DNA of 64,000 nt from a sulfur-oxidizing endosymbiont of Gigantopelta aegis (GCF_016097415.1 NZ_JAEHGE010000001.1:2653157-2717156), one strand, 5' to 3'; shown: positions 52,060 through 60,679, counted from the stretch's first letter. A program made the numbers and translations. The notes: a model not told the origin generated them from the letters alone.

Positions 52060-53097
52060 TTATAATGCTTTTTTACAATGTTTTTTTACACCAGAATCAT
52101 CAGCTATTTTTTGCTTCAAATCAATCTTAACGGTCGCTGGCATTCCAAGACGTAATTCATTATTGTCATTACAACTATAAATACGTACTTGATATACTAA
52201 ATGTGTTCGTAATTCTGCTGTTTCAATATTTTTTGGGGTGAATTCTGCTGTAGGTGAGATATAACCCACCCAGCCAGCATAGTTTTTTTCCGGGTAACTG
52301 TCAGTATAGATACTGGCTTCCATTCCTGGTTTAACTTGACCTAATAGGGGGTCAGCTAAATAGGCTCGTATCCAGACAGGTTCAGTGAGTGCCAGAGTGA
52401 ACACTGGCGTTTGTGGAGAGGCCATATCACCCATCTCAAGTATACGATTGCGAATAATACCATCAGAGGGTGCAGAAAGAGTGGCATCTTTAAGATTTTG
52501 AAATGCCCTTATATACTCAGCTTGTTTGGCATTTAATATAGCTCTGGCCTGAGCTATTACTTCTTTTCTGGGACCAGCAATTGCTAAATCCAGTGCTGCC
52601 TGCAGGGCTTTAACCTTAGCTGAATCTGCCTGAGCAACTGAACGGCTATGTTCTGCTTCATCAGTTGAAGCAAGATTTTTTTTCGCAAGTTTAGTTATAC
52701 GTCCAGCCGTATGTTCGGAACTACTCATTATTGCTTTGGCTGATTCTAAATCAGCTTTAGCCTTGCTGATGTCTTCAGGTCGTGTTCCCGCTACTAGAGC
52801 GGCAAGTATTTGTTTTTGTGCTTCTACTTGAGCTTTAGCCTGTGCAGAATTGGCTTGCAATAATTCAGTGTGCAAAAAAGCCAGTTCCTGGCCTTTTTTT
52901 ACATGATCACCTTCCTCAACCATTATTGAGCTAATATGTTCAATACCATTAAAACTCAGATTAACTTCACGGATGTCAACATTACCAAATAAAGTGACTT
53001 GATCGGTATGTTGATTGTTCTTTGCTGTGCTATAGAAATACCAGCCAGACAGAATGGCAATAACGATCAATAGGGGAATAATTATTTTCTTTTTCAT
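52060..53097 (-). CDS. HlyD-family periplasmic adaptor (YbhG-like)
   Basis: 345 residues. N-terminal membrane anchor (IIIPLLIVIAILSGWYFYST), lipoyl/barrel domain (GNVDIREVNLSFNGIEHISS, EEGDHVKKGQELAFL), a long alpha-hairpin (about 80-185, alanine-rich coiled coil), then the second half of the lipoyl domain (LSAPSDGIIRNRILEMGDMA). It would link the ABC-2 exporter to an outer-membrane TolC. First gene of the operon, one base before the ATPase. E. coli YbhGFSR exports drugs and some cations; the substrate here is unknown. Confidence 0.9.
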   Translation of the reverse strand: MKKKIIIPLLIVIAILSGWYFYSTAKNNQHTDQVTLFGNVDIREVNLSFNGIEHISSIMVEEGDHVKKGQELAFLHTELLQANSAQAKAQVEAQKQILAALVAGTRPEDISKAKADLESAKAIMSSSEHTAGRITKLAKKNLASTDEAEHSRSVAQADSAKVKALQAALDLAIAGPRKEVIAQARAILNAKQAEYIRAFQNLKDATLSAPSDGIIRNRILEMGDMASPQTPVFTLALTEPVWIRAYLADPLLGQVKPGMEASIYTDSYPEKNYAGWVGYISPTAEFTPKNIETAELRTHLVYQVRIYSCNDNNELRLGMPATVKIDLKQKIADDSGVKKHCKKAL

Positions 53098-53316
53098 TTT
53101 CTTACCAATATTAATTTAGACTATTTATAGCATAATAATTTTGAAAACATTTGCTAATAAGCTGGATATTTTAACCACGCTGGTAAAGTTAATAATAACG
53201 CTTATCAGTAATTTTCTCGATAATATAAATCAAGGAAAATAGAAGCTCAATGATCTCCCACATATAGCATGCTAGCAGATTGAAAGAGATGCATTTAGAA
53301 CAAAAAGATTAAATAA

Positions 53317-53358
53317 AACCACACCTAATAATTACAATAGTTATTATTAGGTGTGGTT
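53317..53358 (-). terminator. Terminator downstream of the small Ser/Gln-rich gene
   Basis: A 16-bp perfect stem (53317-53332 with 53343-53358) followed on the minus strand by TTTTATTT. It lies about 95 bases past the stop of the small gene. Apart from this hairpin and the efflux operon promoter region, 53098-53452 shows no gene. Confidence 0.65.
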
Positions 53359-53452
53359 CACCAGTTCTCATTCTATGTATAGGCTAAATATAAAGCGGAG
53401 CAATTGGCAAAGAAGGTAGCCAAATGATTAAAGACACTTTGTTTAATATTTG

Positions 53453-53668
53453 TTAGGCGTAAACATCTAAACGACCACCTTCAGATGAACTGCTGGATTC
53501 TACCTGTTGTGTTTTTTGAGACTCTCTTGATTCTTGTACCGTTGATTCACTGGCTTCAGCACTAGGGGATTGGGTCGCCTGAACCTGTTTTGACTGAGTG
53601 GCAATATTTTGTGTGTTAGATGGCTGAGTATAACTTGCGGCGATAGGTGAACTGGCATCAATTTGCAT
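53453..53668 (-). CDS. Small low-complexity protein of unknown function
   Basis: 71 residues, rich in Ser, Gln, Thr and Glu, with no signal peptide or hydrophobic helix. It ends SSSSEGGRLDVYA. An AAGGAG ribosome site 5 bases before the ATG and a terminator downstream support a real gene. The composition suggests a disordered peptide. It is divergent from the riboswitch-controlled rhodanese gene. I do not recognise a family. Confidence 0.65.
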   Translation of the reverse strand: MQIDASSPIAASYTQPSNTQNIATQSKQVQATQSPSAEASESTVQESRESQKTQQVESSSSSEGGRLDVYA

Positions 53669-53835
53669 GATATTCTCCTTGAATAGATTGTATAAATGTA
53701 AATATAATTATATAAGTCATCTTAAAATTTATCAAGTTAGTGATTTACCGCCAAAATAATATTTATCTGGAGTCATCAAATTTTGTGTTTGATCATTGAT
53801 TTTTTGCAATATATGATCTACAGTTGAATTAAGTA

Positions 53836-53936
53836 ATCACAGAAAAGGGCAACCTGTTCGAAAGTTCAGGCTCGCAAAGCTACCATTCTAAGGGTGTTAT
53901 TTTATTTAGCATCTATGAAAGTGGGGTTACCTGGAC
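53836..53936 (+). promoter_or_regulatory. c-di-GMP-I (GEMM-I) riboswitch aptamer candidate
   Basis: The sequence follows the GEMM-I consensus closely: CACA then AGGGCAACCTG, a GAAA tetraloop closed by CCTG/CAGG, CTCGCAAAGCTACC (the CGCAAAGC joint holding the ligand-stacking A), a second hairpin arm with variable tip (53886-53925), and GGGGTTACCTGG closing the fold. It lies 95 bases before the rhodanese-like gene. I could not define the expression platform: no clear terminator precedes the AGGAGAAG ribosome site. Basis is pattern recognition against the known consensus. Confidence 0.78.
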
Positions 53937-54030
53937 ATCTCATGGTTGTCGATCATTTCTGATTGAATATCATTACGTCCTCCTTGCATTTGATTAATAA
54001 ACTAACGCTTTAAGTTTATTTAGGAGAAGT

Positions 54031-54882
54031 ATGATGAAAAGCTCTAATTTTTTATTATTGATTGTTTTATTGTGTTTGTGGTTTGCAAATAGTTATGCAA
54101 GCGATGAATCAAGCCAATTCCCTAAGCGACATTTTTATCCACAACTCAGTTATATTGATACCAATACATTTGCAGCCGGTGTTAAAGATAATAATTTTGC
54201 TGTGATTGATGTCCGTGATAAAACCTCATTCAATGCCTTGCATGTTAAGGGCTCAACAAATATTTTTGTCAAAAGTAAGGATTTTGAGCATCAAATTCTG
54301 CAATTCATAGAGACGCATCATAAACCAATCGTGGCATATTGTAATGGCATCTCTTGTTCTAAAAGCTATACTGCATCGGTAAAAATTCTGCAATTATTTA
54401 AAGCCAACAATATTCAACAAAAAATATTGACTTATGACTCAGGTATTAATGCTATTGCCTATAGTTATAATGATTTAGTGTTAAAAAATGGCCTTGAAGT
54501 TTCAGACAGAAACCCTTTGATCTCATTCAAAAAAATAAAAAAACATACTCTTGAACCAGAAGCTTTTGAACGGTTCGTTATGGACAATAAAACTAATGAT
54601 TATGCAATTTTAGATATCAGAGAAAAAAGTGATAGATTAGCCTTTAAACTCTTTATGTTTCAAAAAGAAAAAAATATCACACTGAGTGAAAGAGAAGAAT
54701 TAATTGCCTACTTGAACTCTATTAAAACGAGTAAAAAAACATTATTAGTTTATGATACAGCCGGACGCCAGATTAATGGCCTCTATGAGATGATTAAGAT
54801 TACCGGCATAAAGAAATGGCATTATATGCAAGGTGGTGAGTACGGTTACTCACAATATGCCCGTCAATCTGTAGGCCTATAA
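54031..54882 (+). CDS. Exported protein with two rhodanese-like domains
   Basis: 283 residues. Signal peptide 1-23 (LLLIVLLCLWFANSYA), so periplasmic. First rhodanese domain about 40-155 with FAVIDVRDKTSFNALHVKGS and a candidate active loop AYCNGISCSKSY (two Cys). Second about 175-280 (YAILDIREKSDR, LLVYDTAGRQINGLYEM) lacks the active cysteine. May handle sulfane sulfur or serve in thiol chemistry, but no assay-grade motif is seen. Strong ribosome site AGGAG. Located behind the c-di-GMP riboswitch candidate, which would tie its synthesis to biofilm/motility signalling. Confidence 0.8.
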   Translation: MMKSSNFLLLIVLLCLWFANSYASDESSQFPKRHFYPQLSYIDTNTFAAGVKDNNFAVIDVRDKTSFNALHVKGSTNIFVKSKDFEHQILQFIETHHKPIVAYCNGISCSKSYTASVKILQLFKANNIQQKILTYDSGINAIAYSYNDLVLKNGLEVSDRNPLISFKKIKKHTLEPEAFERFVMDNKTNDYAILDIREKSDRLAFKLFMFQKEKNITLSEREELIAYLNSIKTSKKTLLVYDTAGRQINGLYEMIKITGIKKWHYMQGGEYGYSQYARQSVGL

Positions 54883-55125
54883 ACTCATCAAAGAATATTT
54901 GTTCCATGACATTTAGAAAAGCTAAATGTGTCAGGTAATGTGACACTTTAGCGTATTTTATTTTCCAGTCTATTTTTCTCTATCAGCCCGTTATCAATGC
55001 TTAAAATTGTGTCTTTATTGATGATACCGTTATTTCTAATGTTGCACCATAAAGTATAAAATGTGACTTTTTGTTTGCTTTGACTTAGACTAATATATTA
55101 ATCATGATTAAAAAGGACTAACACA

Positions 55126-55698
55126 TTGCTATTTAAACTTATCAATATAATTATTTTGTTATCAATTAGTTATTCACTCCCAGTATTTTCAAGAGAAATT
55201 TCTGACGTAAATATTCCTGAAACCATTTCATCGCAAGCGAGTAACACTGAACTTAAGTTAAATGGTGCAGGTATTCGAAGTAAATTTTTCTTTGATATTT
55301 ATATTGGCTCACTCTATCTTGAAACAAAAGTATCGACATTAGAAGAAATTGATAAACTGACAGGTGAGAAAAGCATTAGAATGCACTTTCTTTATAGTGA
55401 AGTCAGTAAAGAAAAACTCAATAATGGCTGGTTAGATGGTTTTGAGAACAACTTATCAAAAGATACTTATGAACAATTACAGCCAAGAATCAAACTATTC
55501 AATTCATTTTTTACCAGTGTAAAGAAAGGCGATACTATTAACTTAAACTTCATTCCTAATAAAGGAACACAAGTTGTTATTAATGAAAAACTATCAGGCG
55601 TAGTAGAAGGCGATGATTTTTTCCCAGCCTTACTAAAAATTTGGTTAGGATCTGAACCGGCTGATTCAGATTTAAAGCAGGCAATGCTGGGTAACTAA
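55126..55698 (+). CDS. Exported chalcone isomerase-like domain protein
   Basis: 190 residues, TTG start with AAAAAGGAC upstream. Signal peptide about 1-22 (IIILLSISYSLPVFS). The family block LNGAGIRSKFFFDIYIGSLY is clear, and the length fits bacterial periplasmic CHI-like proteins, which have no proven enzymatic activity. It follows the rhodanese-like gene by 243 bases, in which only small hairpins are seen, so cotranscription is uncertain. Confidence 0.78.
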   Translation: MLFKLINIIILLSISYSLPVFSREISDVNIPETISSQASNTELKLNGAGIRSKFFFDIYIGSLYLETKVSTLEEIDKLTGEKSIRMHFLYSEVSKEKLNNGWLDGFENNLSKDTYEQLQPRIKLFNSFFTSVKKGDTINLNFIPNKGTQVVINEKLSGVVEGDDFFPALLKIWLGSEPADSDLKQAMLGN

Positions 55699-55785
55699 AT
55701 GAGAAATTTATACATATTACCTAACTTAGATTCAACTCATAAGTGCAACACTATTTGGTTGTATTTGTGATATTTGCTGGTTTAT

Positions 55786-55855
55786 CGCTGGCTCATGAAA
55801 TTCCCGGGGTGGCCGAGCGTAGCGATGGCCACCCCGGGAATTTCATGAGCCAGCG
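55786..55855. repeat. GC-rich 29-bp perfect hairpin at the left end of IS30 copy 2
   Basis: Arms 55786-55814 (cgctggctcatgaaattccc...) and 55827-55855 are perfect complements around a 12-base loop. At IS30 copy 1 only the right arm exists (about 46927-46955). The palindrome is much more GC-rich than its surroundings. Confidence 0.85.
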
Positions 55856-56970
55856 ACGCGCCTGACGGCGCTACTAAAAAAATCATAAGTACAGTAATGA
55901 TTTGCTCGAAAAAATGGCCAATTGCTTGTAAAATCGGCCATTTTCTCCTGCAAGAGTAAAGTGACTTATGAGAACTTACAAGCAATTGACACAAGAACAA
56001 AGATACTACATTTCGACTGAGATTAAAAATGGCATTTCCCAGTCTAAAATTGCTCAGGCGATTGAGGTGAGTAAATCTACTATATGCCGTGAAATTAAAC
56101 GCAACGCTGGTTTACGTGGCTATCGATTTAAGCAAGCTCAAGAAAAAGCCGTTAAGCGTCGCTACAATGCTTCTAAAGCAATTAAAATGACGGATGACAT
56201 GATTGCCCTTATTGATGAAAAGCTTTCACAGCACCAGTGGAGTCCTGAACAGATATCAGGTTGGTTACTGAATGACAAAATGCTACTTCTTAGCCATGAA
56301 CGTATTTATCAACACATATGGGATGATAAGAAGCAAGGTGGTGATTTACATCAGTATTTAAGGCGTCAGGGAAAGAAATACCAAAAGCGTGGTAGTAACG
56401 GTAAAAGCAGTCGAGGACAAATAATTAATCGAATTTCCATTGATGACCGTCCTAAGATTGTTGATGATAAACGTCGTGTTGGTGACTGGGAAATTGATAC
56501 AGTGATCGGTAAAGGACACAGTGGTGCTCTGGTCACGATTGTAGAAAGAAAAACGCTTTACACATTAGTAGCAAGAGTGAATGGCAAACAGGCTGATTGG
56601 GTGACACAAGCAACAATACAATTGCTTAAACCCTTTAAAGACAGGCTTCATAGTATTACCGCAGACAATGGCAAAGAGTTTGCTTATCATGAGCAGGTAA
56701 GCAAAGCTCTTGATACAGCATTTTATTTTGCCCACCCTTATTCTTCATGGGAGCGAGGGTTAAATGAAAATACTAATGGACTGATTAGACAATTTTTCCT
56801 AAAGATACAGACTTTAAAGAAGTGACTGATAAAGAGGTTTACAACATGATGGAAAAACTTAATAATAGACCTAGAAAGGCACTCGGCTTTCAAACACCAT
56901 TCCAGGCAATGAAAAAATCATTTGCAAGAACTGGAATTTCCTGCGTTGCACTTCAGAGTTGAATCCGCGT
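55816..56970 (+). mobile_element. IS30-family element, copy 2 (frameshifted)
   Basis: Nearly identical to 46917-48070, same orientation. Right end gttgaatccgcgt abuts the metallochaperone gene and supplies its last codons. The transposase is broken by a one-base change. Confidence 0.85.
55968..56962 (+). pseudogene. IS30-family transposase, frameshift near the third catalytic residue
   Basis: Identical to the intact copy except for one substitution (Val to Ala near residue 221) until about 56791, where caatattttcc of copy 1 reads caatttttcc here. The lost base ends the frame at residue 285. The remaining 3' part still matches base for base in another frame. The DDE core is cut after the ENTNGLIRQ block, so activity is unlikely. 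Confidence 0.9.
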
Positions 56971-57420
56971 AATCTTATAGTTATTTTTAATCGTATTAAA
57001 ATCTTTTAGGCAACATTTTCCTGAGGGGTGTCTAATATTACATGCGCAGGCATTAGATCGGGTTTGATCGATAACAAATTTTTTTAGTTCAGGTTCATTG
57101 GTAGCTTGTGTGTAATCAATGCCAAAACAATAACATAAAGTCTTTTGTCTGGACTTAACTTTTATTCCCACCTCCGTTCTTAATTGATTACTATGAATAA
57201 TAAAATCATCTTGAGAAAAATACACCACATCACAATTTGGATCTGAACAAAAATAATAGCCCTGTTCGCCTTCAGGTAAATTCCACGGAGATTTTATATG
57301 GTGTTTTATGGTTGTTTTAGAAACCAATGAATAGCTTTTCTTATTAATCGGACAGCTATATTTTTTTGGAAAATTTAAAATGTCTTTATTAGCGTTAGTT
57401 GTTGAACAACAATTTGACAT
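56953..57420 (-). CDS. CopZ-type iron-sulfur/zinc metallochaperone, 3' end altered by IS30
   Basis: 155 residues, cytosolic, cysteine-rich: CCSTT at the start, YSCPINKKSY, FCSDPNCDVVYFS, TLCYCFGIDYTQ, and ACACNIRHPSGKCCLKDF. The C-terminal pattern C-x-C...CC resembles the (2Fe-2S)-binding domain of CopZ-like proteins found with mercury or copper genes. The last codons (about TRIQL and stop) lie in the right end of IS30 copy 2, so the original C-terminus is lost or altered. It starts 3 bases after the membrane gene, forming one operon with it and the redoxin. Confidence 0.8.
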   Translation of the reverse strand: MSNCCSTTNANKDILNFPKKYSCPINKKSYSLVSKTTIKHHIKSPWNLPEGEQGYYFCSDPNCDVVYFSQDDFIIHSNQLRTEVGIKVKSRQKTLCYCFGIDYTQATNEPELKKFVIDQTRSNACACNIRHPSGKCCLKDFNTIKNNYKITRIQL

Positions 57421-57423
57421 GAT

Positions 57424-57947
57424 TTATACCTGTGGATTATTTGACTGGCAAACAACACCTTGAACTATTTTTTTAGCATTTTGAAAAAGTGCTAATATTA
57501 ACAATAAAATTGCAAAAGCAAATAATTCTGTTTGATGTGTCGCTATAAAGCCCTGAAATAATGGCCCTGAACTACCGATAAAGGAGGGTAATAGGCTGGC
57601 CATGGAACCAAAGAGAATGGGGATTAATGGCGAACAACAGAGTAGGGGGTGAAAATACCGACTAAGACACCACTGGTTGCAGATGCCTTACTGGATTTTT
57701 GTCCTTGCCTGATTAGCCATGTCATTAAACTAATAATTAATGCAACTAAGCTTGCCATGCTAATGGATAATAACACCATGCTGACATCTAAATACTCCAG
57801 TGTCATCATGCTTATTTGTCCGCCAGTAAAAGCAGAGGGAAGAGTAAATAAATACAGTATTAGGAAGGCTATAAAAGCCAATAAACTTAGCCAGCGATAA
57901 CTTATTTGTTGCCATACGGTCATTAAGGCGCAATATATTGTTTTCAT
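57424..57947 (-). pseudogene. MerT-like membrane protein, one-base frameshift
   Basis: First frame: MKTIYCALMTVWQQISYRWL, helices LLAFIAFLILYLFTL and VLLSISMASLVALIISLM, then GVLVGIFTP. A C run (G5 at 57645-57649 on plus) is one base short; the next frame continues LLCCSPLIPILFGSMASLLP and FAFAILLLILALFQNAKKIV to a stop just before the metallochaperone gene. The CCSP motif next to a helix recalls mercuric/metal-transport membrane proteins. Reconstructed length about 174 residues. Confidence 0.65.
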
Positions 57948-58427
57948 TGAGTTTTTCCGTCTTGCTTAGGCTGAGTTTTAGCTTTTGTTTTAACAAAATG
58001 CATAATTTTTTTAATGTAAACAGCAGGTGCAGTGCCTTTATCTTGAATGATGCCATTTTCACCAATTAAAAAAAGATATCTGGATATTGAATTGAATTAT
58101 ATTGTTTATCCATCATTTTGGACGTTTCACCTATGACCCAGTTTTTGGTCAGTTCTGTATTTGCAACATAATGGTCAATAAACTCATTGATACTCGGCCC
58201 AGGATAGCCCCCATTTTTATGGTTACGCAAGGCGATTAAAGTAATATTGTATTTTTCAAAGTCATCTTTTCTTTTCGCAAAGGCTTTAACACCTGCAGCA
58301 CAGGTGTGACACCAAGTTGAAAAAAGCCATAAAATGGTTTTCTTTCCCTGAAATTCAGATAGCTTAATCTCTTTGTCCTGACTCATAAAATAGCTATCAG
58401 GTGCTTTTATTGGGGAACAAATTCTAT
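57944..58427 (-). pseudogene. TlpA-like redoxin, frameshifted and cut by IS3
   Basis: Thioredoxin-fold protein with a CHTC active site in WLFSTWCHTCAAGVKAF. The frame is open upstream of the apparent ATG (58386) to the IS3 border, reading ICSPIKAPDSYF, so the true start lies across the IS. Near the 3' end, TATPDIFF-like reading stops because an A7 run (58068-58074 on plus) is one base short; the next frame continues LIGENGIIQDKGTAPAVYIK and ends in ATGA overlapping the membrane gene. Likely role: thiol redox partner in metal detoxification. Confidence 0.72.
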
Positions 58428-58491
58428 AGTGGACCCCGAAAACTGGACAATAGGTTAAGATATAAGAGCTAACCTAACGGGGAACAAAAAA

Positions 58492-58782
58492 ATGAGCACA
58501 AAAAGAAAAACATTCAACAACAAATTTAAAGCAAAAGTAGCCATTGAGGCTTTGAAAGGTCAAAAAACAGTCGCAGAAATTGCGTCAGAATTTGAAGTGC
58601 ACACCACCCAGGTCAATAGCTGGAAAAAGCAGATGCTTGATGGTGCAGCCGATACTTTTTCAAAAAAATTAGAGAATAAAGATGCTGAACATGAAAAGGA
58701 AAAAGAACACCTGTACAGCCAAATAGGTCAACTAAAAGTAGAGGCTGACTGGCTGTCAAAAAAGTTGAAGATGTTCAACTGA
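58492..58782 (+). CDS. IS3-family OrfA
   Basis: 96 residues. Helix-turn-helix (FNNKFKAKVAIEALKGQKTV, AEIASEFEVHTTQVNSWKKQ) and a C-terminal leucine zipper. The 3' end holds an A6G slippery site (tcaaaaaagttg near 58757) of the kind that gives the OrfAB fusion by -1 frameshifting in this family. Confidence 0.88.
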   Translation: MSTKRKTFNNKFKAKVAIEALKGQKTVAEIASEFEVHTTQVNSWKKQMLDGAADTFSKKLENKDAEHEKEKEHLYSQIGQLKVEADWLSKKLKMFN

Positions 58783-58784
58783 GT

Positions 58785-59646
58785 AGAGCAGAAAGCGGTG
58801 TTGCATAGAAAAAGAGCACCCTCAGTTGAGCATCAAAAAACAATGTGAGCTTATCGGCCTGAACCGTTCAAGCTATTACTATCAACCTAAAAAGCCTCTG
58901 CAAAATAAAGATTTAACATTAATGAATTTGATTGATGAGTTGTACATAAAACATCCATTCTATGGCAGTCGTCAAATTCGTAATGCATTAAGATTGAAAT
59001 GTTATAAAATTAATCGTAAAAAGTTCAACGGCTTATGCGGATCATGGGATTGGTTTCAGTGGCACCAAAACCCAATACCAGCAAGCCTTGCAAAGTAAAT
59101 AACCTCTATCCATATTTGCTCAAAGGAATTGATATTAATAGGAATAACCAGGTTTGGTGCACAGATATCACGTATTTACGGATGCCACATGGATTTGTCT
59201 ACCTAAGTGCTGTTATGGACTGGAGTAGCCGTTTTGTGCTGTCCTGGGAAGTGTCAACCAGCATGGAAGAAAGCTTTTGTATCAGTAGTCTGGAAACAGC
59301 ACTGCGACGATATGGAAAGCCAGAAATCTTCAATACGGATCAAGGTGCTCAATATACTAGCAGAGCATTTACAGGTGTTCTAAAGGCCAATGATATAAAA
59401 ATCAGCATGGACGGCAAAGGCAGAGCAATGGATAACATTATGATTGAACGACTCTGGCGAAGTGTAAAATATGAGGAAATTTACCTCAAGGATTACCAAA
59501 GTATTGATGAGCTAAAGAGCTCATTAAAGGAATATTTTGAGTTTTACAACCATGAACGACCACACAGTACACACGGTGGAAAAACGCCTGCAGAGATCTA
59601 TGGCGTGATGAAAGAAGTTGTTCCAGACTTAAAACGGGCAGCATGA
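58785..59646 (+). pseudogene. IS3-family OrfB transposase, broken
   Basis: Family sequence in pieces: LSIKKQCELIGLNRSSYYYQ and KHPFYGSRQIRNAL, then after an A5 run (59018-59022) that is one A short, LMRIMGLVSVAPKPNTSKP, WCTDITYLRMPHGFVYLSAV, FNTDQGAQYTSRAFTG and DNIMIERLWRSVKYEEIYL, which carry the DDE residues. Another missing base near 58795 breaks the link to OrfA. The catalytic half is open from 59035, but the full fusion cannot be made without slippage. Confidence 0.85.
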
Positions 59647-59678
59647 TGAGAGGATAATCAACTTTACTGGCAACCGCC

Positions 59679-59768
59679 TTGTCCACATATCCACAGGCCA
59701 AGCCAGTAGCCCTGAGATATATCGCAAGCGTCTCTGGACTACTGGCAGACCTGTGGATATGTGGATAA
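59679..59768. repeat. Inverted repeat with DnaA-box-like ends in the IS3 tail
   Basis: Arms around tccacatatccacagg (about 59682-59697) and cctgtggatatgtgga (about 59751-59766) are complementary. The right end includes tgtggataa, which is the consensus DnaA box on the minus strand, and the left ttgtccaca fits its relaxed form. It lies between OrfB and the right IS terminus. Confidence 0.6.
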
Positions 59769-59984
59769 GACTAATACTATAAATAACCAACAGAATTATA
59801 TCTTAATATTTGAGAAAGCTGTCTTGACAATGGGGTCCACTGTATTCTTTAGACATACTTATTTGTGGAAGACTAACAATGGCAAAAAAGATGAGTAAAC
59901 TGCTCAGTTTAGGGGGAAAGTAGTTCATTTATATAATCGGCTCAAATATTAATTTATGCGGTACTTGCTTCAAAGCTATTGTAT

Positions 59985-60006
59985 ACTCTGTACCATGGTA
60001 CAGAGT
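59985..60006 (-). promoter_or_regulatory. MerR operator and mer-type promoter
   Basis: A perfect palindrome actctgtaccatggtacagagt lies between a minus-strand -35 (TTGACT) and -10 (TATACA/ATACAAT) with the long 18-19 base spacing typical of MerR-activated promoters. It would fire leftward, toward the redoxin-membrane-chaperone genes, but the IS3 element now lies in between. merR starts 57 bases to the right. Confidence 0.82.
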
Positions 60007-60062
60007 CAATATTCATCAATACTATTTTAAAAACAATTACCATCATATTACATAGGTTTTTT

Positions 60063-60488
60063 ATGAGCAATATAGCCCTAACCATTGGCAGATTAGCAAA
60101 AATGGCTTCAGTGAATGTTGAAACAATTCGTTATTATCAAAAACGTGGCCTGATTCAAGAACCCGTTAAACCCGATCAGGGCTATCGAATTTATTCACAA
60201 GCAGCTTATGAACAACTATTGTTTATTCAGCGGGCTAAACGGGTTGGTTTTACTTTGGGTGAAATTCAAGAGTTATTAATACTTGATGAGAAGGCAAATT
60301 GCAGGGAAGCGAGCTTATTGGCCCAGCAGAAGTTAAATCTGGTGACAGAAAAAATTGCAGAACTGCTACAGATTAAACAAACATTACAACATTATGTTTC
60401 AGATTGTGAGCATAATGCAAAAAATAATAGAGATAAGGATAATATAAGCTGTGGTTTTATTAAATCATTCAAGAGCACCAGCAAATAA
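60063..60488 (+). CDS. merR: MerR-family mercury-type regulator
   Basis: 141 residues from the ATG at 60063; the frame is open further upstream but that part overlaps the operator. Winged helix (TIGRLAKMASVNVETIRYYQ, KRGLIQEP), then a dimerisation helix. Cysteines at 80 (ANCREASLL), 115 (SDCEHN) and 130 (NISCGF) line up with Hg-binding C82, C117 and C126 of Tn501 MerR, but the loop between the last two is six residues longer. It therefore probably senses Hg(II) or a similar soft metal. No merA is in the window. Confidence 0.85.
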   Translation: MSNIALTIGRLAKMASVNVETIRYYQKRGLIQEPVKPDQGYRIYSQAAYEQLLFIQRAKRVGFTLGEIQELLILDEKANCREASLLAQQKLNLVTEKIAELLQIKQTLQHYVSDCEHNAKNNRDKDNISCGFIKSFKSTSK

Positions 60489-60679
60489 TGAGTGCTTAAA
60501 AGATGGCCTCTTCATTGCCAGGGGAGTTAGGTAAGTTGGTCTGGCAACAAAAAGACCATAGGCTAAGATGACTCAATTCACTATGAATCTCGCCGTAGTT
60601 TTATAATAACAACTTTAATTATTTATAAAAGTCGATTATACTTGCCTTACTGTTCGAATAAATCGAATCGGGAAGGTGA

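Larger units (their letters stand above)
58428..59842 (+). mobile_element. IS3-family insertion sequence
   Basis: Terminal repeats agtggacccc at the left and ggggtccact at the right, with OrfA and OrfB between. A 3-bp tat flanks both ends but lies one base off the symmetric repeat ends, so boundaries are good to about two bases. It separates merR and its promoter from the metal-resistance genes. Confidence 0.85.

Noticed and set aside
54905-54950. Terminator after the rhodanese-like gene
   Set aside because: A short hairpin (gacatttag/ctaaatgtgtc) exists but lacks a T run, so it was not listed.
59880-59925. 14-codon frame MAKKMSKLLSLGGK between IS3 and merR
   Set aside because: Too short, with no strong ribosome site and no recognisable relation; it lies in the region between the IS and the mer promoter.
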